A DNA stretch of 64,000 nt from NCBI GenBank assembly GCA_963580455.1, contig OY756958.1, forward strand, positions 16,814,501-16,878,500, given 5' to 3'. The first letter of the stretch is position 1, and every line of letters starts with the position of its first letter. Source of the stretch: Euonymus europaeus. Its lineage: Eukaryota > Streptophyta > Magnoliopsida > Celastrales > Celastraceae. This document shows, one piece after another, positions 11,410 to 21,536 of this stretch. The notes beneath the pieces were generated by a model, which was given only the letters and a program-made list of their open reading frames with translations, was not told the origin of the DNA and searched no databases. Both the position numbers and the translations under genes were made by a program.

Positions 11410-11975
11410 GAGATTTGATGACGAACCTGTAATGAATGTTGTAAATTTGTCTTCCATACACGCTGCTGTCATTGGTGTTGATGACGAGGATCCTGAAGAT
11501 CTTGCCAGACTATTGATTTTGTATGGTTGCCTCACCTTGTTCTTTTCAACAAGGGCAAATCAATTACCCTGGGCATTCATTAAGTTTGTTAATGATTTGG
11601 ATCGAATGAAAAAGTACAATTGGTCCAAGGCAATCAAGAGCAATATTATGGAATCGTTGAAGAAAAACAATGGGAGCCTGAAAAGATCACTAGATGTTTG
11701 ACTGTGATGTCGATGAGAATTCTTAATTACGTAAATATTATACTATACCTATCATTTGATATTTAATAATGAACTAACAAACTGTACGATCTCTTTAAAT
11801 CGCAGAATTGATTTTGTGAGCATGCCAAATCTTCCCACCCAATAGCGCTAAACTATTCCTAAGATTCCTAAAATTGGACATAGGAGGATGGCCCAAAGAT
11901 TTTGGAAGGAGATACATAGATACCCCGAGAGGGAGAAAGGTCACTATGAAAAACCCTGAGCTGCAAAATTACAAT
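11410..11975 (+). pseudogene. 3' part of the DUF1985-like / plant-mobile-domain gene
   Basis: Directly right of the copia target duplication a frame reads RFDDEPVMNVVNL, then PEDLARLLILYGCLTLFFS and LPWAFIKFVNDLDRMKKYNW. The layout (hydrophobic helix, then a V/I-x-D-L-D/E-x-x-x-x-Y-x-W motif) is typical of the DUF1985-like domains of plant transposon-associated proteins. The frame stops at 11699-11701. Weak similarity follows near 11850 (IPKIPKI) before decaying. No complete protease domain is visible. The apparent start codon in the LTR is not its real start, because the first exon part lies left of 1470. I am confident it is a broken gene and less so about its exact family. Confidence 0.5.
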
Positions 11976-13102
11976 ATATAAATTGATTATTGCATTTAAT
12001 CCTCTGTCTATTGTGGTGTATTTGTAGTGAATTACATTATGCATAGATATAACATATTATACAAGATACAATAACATCCCATGTGAATTGCATGCTTCAC
12101 ATGTCATTGAAGGGGAGTTGATGATGATTGAAAAGGAAAAGGATTGTTCAACAAGTAGTGCGCTATCTCCCTAACGAAAAATGATGAACTTAGTGACTTG
12201 GAGACAGATATCGACGATCGAACAGTTGAGAGCGTCCATTCAAAAATGAAAACGGGGTCCGAGCCTCACCAAATGAGACAGAATCATTATAATGATCGAG
12301 AACACATCTGAGGCATTGATTTTGAAAACTTATATGCTATTACAGTCAGTTCTCTTTCAAAGAATGATGATGAAAATGGACCGATTGATACAGTAAGGCC
12401 TTGAATGAAGCACTGGAGAGGATAAGAAACCTTGAGGTGGAATTGACACATATCGAAAGGATATTGAGGTACTACAGGAATATACCCAATAATAAAAATA
12501 AATATTAATACTTCCGAACACAAAAATTAACATTTGACGCAATAAATACCTCTCCGATTTCGCCAACAAACTGCCCTCCATTTCAACTCAAACTATGTCC
12601 AAATATTATCACAAATAAAGCTCTTGCTTGAAATTCGAAGCCTCGAATCCTCGCAAATGATCTCAAACTTGTCTGATTTCGAGCAACAATAGATTTTCGT
12701 ACTGCCAGATATGGAGATAAGGAGAGATAACGTACTAGAAATGGAAAAATAATTTCTTAATCTTAGTTAAATGTGATTGACACATTTGAACGAAAAAATG
12801 AATAATCATGCAGAGAGAGAAAGCGGGAATCAAATGTTCCATTAAAAATTGTCAATTCAAATATCTATGTACAATGCAAACATGGCATGCCGGCTAGATT
12901 ATGGATGTCTATGGATGTTTGGGTTAAGAATGACAAGCACTTTCCCTAATAGAATAGTTCATGTTCAGTGTGCACACTTCACACTAATTCAGTAGTGTTA
13001 GTCATGCATATATTTTTCATTCATAAGGTTACATAACTAATGTGGCAAGCCACGTAAGATGATGGGTCATCAATTTTTTTTTGAAATAACCTAGTATTTA
13101 CT

Positions 13103-13141
<39 letters not shown>

Positions 13142-15889
13142 CTCCTACTCTCTCCGTCAGAATTCAGTTGTTGTATTGACTAGAGCCCGGTGGTTGCAAA
13201 GTCGGTCGGTCAAAGCTCGAACAAATTGGGTCAAATAGGTGGGTATTTGGATCCAATATGGACTCCAACAACTATTCTAGCTGATCGAATGGTGGAATCG
13301 CTGCCTATCTTGGAGACAAACTCAATGGTGGTGTTGATTGGTCGATTTGCTACCGGTGTTGGCCAAATCGAATAAATTTATTCGCAATGGCGCAAGCTTC
13401 CAAGTCAAATTCTGTCAGCCATAATGGACAAAACATAACGGGGTTTGTCAAGTTTTTCTCCTCATCATCTTGCAGTTCTTTTGGGATCAGCCGCATTGCG
13501 ATTGGTGTCCAGACGGCAAAAATTTTTCGTAGGTCAGTAAGGGAGAGATAATGTAGCATAACAATGTAATAAGACACTAACACGTCATAAGAATGTAATT
13601 AGCACTTGTACTATTTTACATTGTTTCACTTTGTAATTATATTATTTTACATTCTTATTGCATTGTTCATGATGAACATTGTAATTAAATAGTCATTTGA
13701 GATGTCTTCTCTTTATTTCTCAAATTTTAATGTGTTTTTAATTATTTTCATCATTTGTTTTTAGGATGGAAAAAACAACAGCTAAAATGCCCAAAATAAG
13801 TGAGAAAACATGGGATGAACGTAGTTCTTCATCATCAATTTGTAATTACATTTTCATGTTGAATTAGATGTCATCAATGTTTAAGTATATTGTTTATTAT
13901 TTTAATTATATTTTTCTGTCATTTTATTTGCTTATGCTATCAATGACAAACTATTTAATATTGTTTGATGAGAGAGATGTGGTTTGAATGAGAGAGAAGT
14001 GAGAAAGTGAGAACATCTAGGAGAGAGAAGCGGGAAAGAAGAAAAGAGTTAAATGTATTTTCATTTTAACTTTCTCATTTATGATTTTAAATCTATGTGG
14101 CATGCCATAGATTATGGACGTATATAGACAAATAGTTCATGGATGACCAGCATTTTCCAACAAGTTAGTGCATTACTACACCAATATAGACTAGTGTCAA
14201 ATTTTTTTACTGTATAAAAAACCCCACGAACTCTGCAAAATCTGCAAATTATTTTTCTCTCCACTTTCTCTTCATATCAATTATTTTTTAGCTTTGAATT
14301 TTGTTCTACATCATTGAGAATATGATATTTCTTGCCAAGATATTAGTCAATGTAGTATGGAAACAATCATGAAAAATAAAACAAATACACCACAGGTTTA
14401 ATGAGGAAACCTTGACTGAGAGAAAACGTCGAGTCTATAAACAACCAAACTTTCAAAGCAATCCATTATAAGAGAAAAAAAACTTACAGTCTATCGTTAC
14501 CTATGAATCAATTGTACAACTTGACTCAGAATATGCTTTGAACCAAATCAACACACCAATAATGATTTGAGATTGCTCTTGGCGCTTTCAAGAGACTTTG
14601 AACTTGAAGTAAGATCCAAGTAACCTTAAGGTAACTTGAGTAGGTTACACTAGATGTGCAGAAATCAGTCCTTCTTTCTCATTTGGATTAACTCGAGAAA
14701 AGAAAAAATCAAAGAACAACACTCAAAACACCAAACACACACTCTCTCATATTTAGTACAAATATGAAACACACAAACAAACATCAAGGAGAGTGGAAAA
14801 ATAAAGATATGAAGCTGTCAATCTCTCAATATCAATTTCTTTATGTGCTACCTCTTTATATAGACATCTAGATCTTCTTTAGATGGAGATAGATGTTGAT
14901 CATGATGATATCCAATAGATAATAACAGTCATGAATTAAGATAAGACCCAACAAATATTTATCTCAATAAAAAGTGGTTCATTCGTATCCAACAATTAAT
15001 CCATAAGGAGTCCATATAAAAAACAATAACAAGAGTGTTGTCTCTTCATTAAGATAATATCTAAACCAATTTTTTCCCATTAAAAATTTGTTCCAAATTT
15101 AAAATTACAAATGAGTTTCATCGAAATGCAAATTATAGTAAATCTAAATCTGATCCTGTGGTAACCCGGAGCCAACATGAAGGTTACCTCAACTGAATAA
15201 ATCAGTGGTAACCTTTGGAGTAACCTCTGCAGCTTACATGGAAGTTACACTAGAGTCCTATTAAAGACAACCACATGTGATATTTAATATTACTTGGAGA
15301 AATATGAGATAAGCACAACAAAGAGATAAATGATAAACTCTCTTAATAGATAAACCTATCCAATTAAGCCTAAAATATTTAATCAAGGTTATCTTATTAA
15401 GTGTTAGAGTTCTAGTTATGAATATCTCTAAGAGTTTTAAGTCTAGCAAAAAATCTTGAAATAAAATTCATCTTTACTCTACAAAGACCTCTATGGTATA
15501 AACAACCTGCATATTTATTCAAAAGAGTCCAACTGTAATATACACTTATGCATATCACGCAATTTTCATACTATGGATATAAACCCAATAGTCACCTCAA
15601 CTCCTTTGTTTCCCACTGGTGAATAGTCATCCATCCAGTGAATGGTATTCACTCTGTTTCTAGCCACATATCTGACAAGCTTTTACTCTATTTCTAGACA
15701 TAATACATGTATGTGAAATTCCTTTTGCAACATGAATTCATTGAACTCAACATAGTCAAACACTCTAAACCAGTTGTGCCCTTAGCCAGACCAAGGATTC
15801 TCCAAAGGGACTCATAAAATTTAGAGATTACAAATAGAGTGTTTTATCACCATTAACCTACCTCCCCACAAAAAAATAAAATAACATGT
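11976..15889. other. Non-coding stretch, no gene recognised
   Basis: No open frame of meaningful length or domain similarity. Weak decayed coding-like sequence continues near 12100-12560, perhaps the tail of the DUF1985-like gene. Two loosely similar passages around 12870-13010 and 14095-14220 share words such as GGCATGCC, AGATTATGGA and GTTCATG, suggesting an old internal duplication. A CT microsatellite lies at 13109. From 14330 to 15889 I see only unassigned AT-rich sequence. Confidence 0.45.
13109..13139. repeat. (CT)n microsatellite
   Basis: About fifteen uninterrupted CT units. Confidence 0.95.
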
Positions 15890-17103
15890 TGTAGTACCCC
15901 ATTTTTGTCCGGGCACTTGCTATTTTTAATAAAATAATAAATAAAAACCTAAATTGGCCCAATATTAAACCAATTATCTATACAAATTTAAGCCAAACAA
16001 AAAAAACCCAAAAAAACCCAATTGAACCCATCTCTCAATTAAACCCAATTATCAGGCCCAGCCCACCTAAAGTTACCCACCTAAGCCCCAAATAACCATT
16101 ACCCAAATTAAGCCCAAAGCCTTGGCCCTACATCTAACCCACCAAATAACCCTAATGGACTAAACAACTAAAAAGGTTTTGATGGGAAAAGAAGGTGCCG
16201 ACAGTGGAAGAAAAAGCAAAAAGAAGAAGAAAAGGAGAGGGGCGGCCGACTGATTGGAGAGAGAGGGAGAAAACGGAGGAAAGATGGAGAAAAAGAAGGA
16301 GAAGGAGGCACCGGATTTGTTGATTTTAATTGGGTTTTGATTCGGTTTTTGGGTTATAAAAGTGGAAGAGAAACGGAGTGGGAAGCTGGCCGGAGAGGAT
16401 CGAAATTTCTGGGAAAAAGGGTCGGAAGCTTGAGGATTCGGAGAGTCGCCAGGAAAGCCGGAGACTTGGTTCGATTTTGAGGGAGTTTCTTTGGGGAAGA
16501 TCGGGCTGAATCAAAGAAAAATACGGAGAGATCGGAGGTTGATTTCTGGAGCAAGGAAAACCGAGATATTGGGTTTTTTTTTTGTTGTTTCATTTTCTTC
16601 TTTTTTGAGTTTATTGTTCGGTTGTCCTGGATTTTTGCTGGCTTCTCTGTTTTCTCTGTTTGCAGGAGTGTCGTCGGACGGGACAGAAAGACTACCGACG
16701 CCGGTGGTGCTGTCAAGGAAGGAGACGATGAACAATGATCGGGCCGGGCCTGATTGAGCTGCTGGGCCTATTTTGTTTGATTTTTGGGTTTGGGTTCCTG
16801 TTGTGGGCCAGCTTGGTTTTTGTTTGTATTGTTAACGGGCCGAGATTGGTTTATTTAATATGCTGGACCTTAATGTTTTGGGTCAAGATTGGTTTATGAA
16901 AAATCGGGCTGGTTTGATAATTGTAGGATATTGGGCTGTTTAGGTTAATGTTGAAGCCCGTAAGTGATGTTGGGCCTGCTGGTTTGTTTTGGGTTGTTAG
17001 TAATAGGTTAAGTTTGGAATTTATTTTCATAATTATATAGGCCCATGTAAGGTAACAATATAATATAATAGGAAAGTAGTGTAAATATTAATTAGATGAT
17101 CCA
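15890..17103 (-). mobile_element. Truncated Tat/Ogre-like LTR, minus strand
   Basis: Begins TGTAGTACCCCATTTTTGTC at 15890, the reverse complement of the 3' end of the LTR family seen at 7813-11020 and 21537-24362. This is therefore the 3' end of a minus-strand LTR. GA-rich sequence near 16200-16280 and runs of GGGCC near 16740-17050 fit the family. The other LTR end (AGTCGCCACC-type words) is not found before copia element 2 begins at 17104, so the LTR is truncated. Confidence 0.65.
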
Positions 17104-17522
17104 TGTTGGGTATTTTTAGATATGATACTTGTCCTACACTGATTTTTGAAATTCAAATAAGTTATCTCAAAATTTTGGTGTGATAATGGGCAGATATTAT
17201 AGGATAAAACCTTAGCTATTATAGTTTTTGTTAATGGTTATAATGGAGCATATTTTAAGGGATTTAATCCTTAGCATTTATAGTTATTAAAAATAGCAAT
17301 AATGAGAAAATAATTTCGAAGTATGTGTGCTCCATGTATGTAACTTTTTAGTGCAGGAAAAATAGAGAATTTCATTTTAGTTTTGGGATAGGTTCTTGTA
17401 TCCTAGGGGTGACATTTTCCTTCTATGACAAATTCTTGAAAAGACATGAAATCACCTTAAAGAGAGCAACTTAGTTCGTGCCTCAGTCTTTGTTTTTCCA
17501 AATTTTTATTCTCACCCTAACA
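17104..17522 (+). repeat. 5' LTR of copia element 2
   Basis: A 419-bp LTR with TG...CA ends, similar along its whole length to 28611-29023. Shared words include GATACTTGTCC, GGTGTGATAATGG, GGGATTTAAT and CACCTTAAAGAGAGC. Confidence 0.92.
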
Positions 17523-17544
17523 ATTTTAAGGTGATATTTCTATC

Positions 17545-17900
17545 ATGGATCTTAATCCAATTTCCAATCCTACCAATCTTATTTTTGATCAACCCAACCA
17601 CAATCGACCTTTCAAATTCCAAGGCCAACACTTCAAGAGGTGGAAGGCTAAGATGATGCTCTACTTAACACATGAAAGGAAGTTATTAGTTTGACTCAGC
17701 ATAATCCAACAATTGATGATGAAGAAGCCTCTGGTAGTATTATAGCTGCTTAGGTTTGGTTAGAGAATGATTACAATTGCAAGAACTTGATCCTTAATAG
17801 CCTGGTGGAAGAACTCTATGACTTCTATGTGGAACATGCAATTGCTGCTGATGTGTGGAATGCACTTCAAAAAATGGATGAATGTATGGATGAATGTAAA
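17545..17900 (+). pseudogene. Copia element 2 Gag N-terminal fragment
   Basis: The ATG at 17545 opens DLNPISNPTNLIFDQ, and the Gag N-terminal core PFKFQGQHFKRWKAKMMLYL follows. A frame break near 17685 and a TAG at 17751-17753 interrupt it before NCKNLILNSLVEELYDFY and ADVWNALQK at about 17770-17870. This is the N-terminal half of a copia Gag of the UBN2 type. It is cut by the insert that starts near 17900, and the downstream Gag piece reappears after about 19035. Confidence 0.85.
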
Positions 17901-19035
17901 GATGGAAATGCAAGTTGGTTCTGGAGGAAAAGTGCAGCCTGTTTGCGGCCGAAGAATTCCAGCGGGAAAATAAAAACGGTGTCACTTTGTTAAGTAGTGT
18001 GGCAAGTTGGACTAAAGGGAGTTGACCAAATTTCATCCAAAAATTTTAGTGGTCAAAACGGTGTAGTATGAAGGAATTACTAAAAATGGAAATTGGACAG
18101 AACAAAAGCAGGGAAGAAAGATAGAATGAAACATTCATTTCGGGAAAAAATACACGGCAGTGAAGAGAAGAGCTGGGTGATTGAAGGGGAAAGACACGAA
18201 GATCAAGTGGACTCTTCTCTACAACTGGTTTTGGGTTTTCATTTCTGTATTTGAATATGTATATGTGTAACTAAATTACTTATTAGCTTGGGTTTGGTTA
18301 GTTCTTGTATTTGATCTTGGTTGAACAATTCTATGGTTGATTACACTAGGATTAATTTATGAATCTCTGAATTAATTGATGATTTCTTGTTATTGTGAAT
18401 GTCTGATCAACTTCATGATGTAGGAGAACTGTTAGTTAGGCACATTCGGCTGGCCAATACCCGGTGTCTAACAAGTGACAAAAATCTGATTAAGGTCTAG
18501 ATTTGGGATTTGTAAACACAATTTATTAGGTAATACACCATTGCTTAAGGTTGTGTGATTGTCGACTTTCTAGTTCGTATGCTTATTTTAGGAAACTCTT
18601 AGGGTACGCCAACCAAGACTCCTAAGATAAGAAAAGATTTTTAGGCTGGACTAAAGTCAAGGGTCGTTGTTTAGGAAAGTCAGAGTTAAGAGAGCCGGAC
18701 CAAGGTCTCTTGATTGACGTCATTAATTCTTTAAATTGTGTGATTGCAATTGGAATTTTGTAAATGAGTGATAGTACAAGAACGAGACTAACCCAAGCTA
18801 AGCTTACCGCATTAATTTACATCCTTTCCAGCCACTTTTATTCAGCAATTTTAGATCTGATTTTTCTGCATTTTAGTTTAATTATTTCTTTGTAGTTTGT
18901 TCGGTAGTTGAGCAGTCTCTGCGGATACGATCTCATTCGCTTTTATACTATTTACGACGCGTACACTTGCGGATAGGGTAAGACTCGTCTTTATTTGATA
19001 TTGCGAGGTTAACTTGCAATATTTTATATCGACCA
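17901..19035 (+). mobile_element. Non-coding insert within copia 2 gag (LTR-like or LARD-like)
   Basis: About 1.1 kb separates two Gag pieces. One plausible pair of ends is TGCAAGTT at 17909 and AACTTGCA ending at 19018, but no matching target duplication is seen. There is no coding potential. The right end has words such as TCTGCGGATACGATCTC, TTTTATACTATTT and GTACACTTGCGG. These resemble the right end of the 1.09-kb insert at 34018-35107 in spacing and wording. I infer a non-autonomous retroelement or solo LTR of an unnamed family. Confidence 0.5.
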
Positions 19036-19166
19036 ACAAGCTACCACCATCCTAGAAGGATTTCAAAACAGCATGCATCATAAATCAAAAGAATTCTCAA
19101 TAGAGACTCTAATCATGAAGCTTCATATTGAACAGGAGTCAAGGCTGTAGGATTTGAAAGATGAGC
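18643..19166 (+). repeat. 524-bp tandem duplication, copy 1
   Basis: AGGCTGGACTAAAG... through GATTTGAAAGATGAGC, repeated immediately downstream. It spans the right end of the non-coding insert plus a Gag fragment (FQNSMHHKSKEFSIETLIMK). Confidence 0.96.
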
Positions 19167-19690
19167 AGGCTGGACTAAAGTCAAGGGTCGTTGTTTAGGA
19201 AAGTCAGAGTTAAGAGAGCCGGACCAATGTCTCTTGATTGACGTCATTAATTCTTTAAATTGTGTGATTGCAATTGGAATTTTGTAAATGAGTGATAGTA
19301 CAAGAACGAGACTAACCCAAGCTAAGCTTACCGCATTAATTTACATCCTTTCCAGCCACTTTTATTCAGCATTTTTAGATCTGATTTTTCTGCATTTTAG
19401 TTTAATTATTTCTTTGTAGTTTGTTCGGTAGTTGAGCAGTCTCTGCGGATACGATCTCATTCGCTTTTATACTATTTACGACGCGTACACTTGCGGATAG
19501 GGTAAGACTCGTCTTTATTTGATATTGCAAGGTTAACTTGCAATATTTTATATCGACCAACAAGCTACCACCATCCTAGAAGGATTTCAAAACAGCATGC
19601 ATCATAAATCAAAAGAATTCTCAATAGAGACTCTAATAATGAAGCTTCATATTGAACAGGAGTCAAGGCTGTAGGATTTGAAAGATGAGC
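19167..19690 (+). repeat. 524-bp tandem duplication, copy 2
   Basis: Same length as copy 1 with only about four substitutions (for example CCAAGG/CCAATG and ATTGCGAGG/ATTGCAAGG). It arose after the insert entered gag. Confidence 0.96.
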
Positions 19691-19692
19691 AT

Positions 19693-20070
19693 CACATCTT
19701 TGGTGTAATGTTGATACGGTAAAGAGGTCATATCATGTTAATCGGACTCCCGGATCCAGATGAGAACTTTAGGTTATGTTTGATTATATGGTTGATTGTG
19801 ATGCATGATTTATATATTTTGATGGTGCATGTTGTAGATGACCTGAGGCCTTGCCTAGGATCGGATCTTGCATGCTAAATAATGGTCAAAGGCTTTATAT
19901 TTATGATTGTCATGTTTATAATTAAGCTATGCATGTCTAGGTAAACATCTTCTAATATATGGGGAGGTGCTTCCAAATTTTCCAAAGAATTAAGGTTGAC
20001 TTAGTTGAAAATCGAATTAAGCATTTATTGAATGGTACCATAGTAGCGCCTCTTGGGTTGGGGCGTTACA
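19693..20070 (+). repeat. 5'-truncated gypsy LTR end
   Basis: The 3' end of an LTR that closes with GGGGCGTTACA and is followed at 20074 by a PBS-like TGGTATATGAGG. It is paralogous to 24410-24690 and, more distantly, to the end of the solo LTR at 55063-57396. Confidence 0.7.
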
Positions 20071-21536
20071 AAATGGTATATGAGGAAGGTTTGGTAAAGT
20101 ACAACCTGTGTATGTGTCTAAGGTGTGAGTATTGTGTGGTAGTGAGTTTTCGGGCTATATAACGACCTCTACTAATATGGTATGTTTGTTTTTCCCTATA
20201 AATCCTCATTCAGTTGATTTTGTTCCAATTAGGCTAACATAAGGAGAGCCATAAGGTAATATCGATGACCTTAGTGGTATTGTAGTGTAAGGGTGGTGAA
20301 TGCCCATATTGTGATGCTTATATTTGCATGTGCTAAAAACCTTTTGTCGGTGTGACATGTAGTAGAGTAGTTGTGCATGTCTGTGGTATGAAACCCAATA
20401 TCGACGTGAATGCTGGAGCTTGGATGACTTAGGTCAATGCAAGCTACTGAGCTACCACGTGGTGTAAGAGTTGTAGAATGTCATGTCCACTATCGAAATG
20501 AATGCTTGGACTTGGTTAATTAGGTTAAGAGCATATCATTAAGTTGCTACATGGTATGGTGGTTTAACTTGGAAATCGCATTGCTTGGGAAAGATAAGGT
20601 GGAGTGCTATATTAATGCGGACGTACCTTGAAGAACGAACGAGAAATTTTCCAAGGTTTTTGTAGAGCACGTACATGTGCAAGTCAGCCTGTGAAATGGT
20701 GGTTAGGTTGTTTGTTTGGTGTTGGATACGAGTAGTCACAATTGGTGTATTGGGTTAATGGTAATAGAGTTTGTGGTTTAATTCTGCATTGGACTTCTTT
20801 ATTCGTTTAATTCTGCATTGGACCTCTATTATGTGTTTCCAATTGTTGAATAATTGTTTGTTATTTCATACCTGCTACATGTTCGGTCCTTTATCGAGCA
20901 TGGTTTACTCTAGATCATGCATCATGTGATAGTTATGTATCTATAACATTTATATGTATAAATCATGGCATATGCATTAATGTGCATTAGAGATGATGGG
21001 TGTGTGAGCATGGGCTCGTAGACCTTTAGGATGATTGAATGTCATGTGGGAGAATGGTTGTGAAATCAAAACTGGATTCCTACCAAGTGAGATCCACGTG
21101 AGGCAACACACATAGACCTCAATGGTCAGTTCCGATTGAACCTTAATCATGTGTGTGCGAGACAAGAGTCTTGCTTATGGTTTCTTTCTCATGAGTAATA
21201 AATGATGGTAGTGTTCATCGATGGGTTGGGATGGATGCCGATGTGTCATTCCTTAAGGACTCATGGGAAATAGACACAATCTCGAATTTTTATGGTGATC
21301 ATTGTTGTTATTCATCGTCTGCATACTGTTGCATTGAACATATCTTTAAACTAAGCTCATATATTATATTATTCATCTTTACTCCTACTGAGTCATTGCT
21401 CACCCTTTATTTCCTTTTCCTTCCCCATAGGTGAGTCCGGTTCTAGAACGGATAATGCGGATATGCTAGAGGATCAATGACATGGTTGTCACCTAGAGTA
21501 GAGGGGTTGTTTAGAGGATTTTATTTCAATGTTTAT

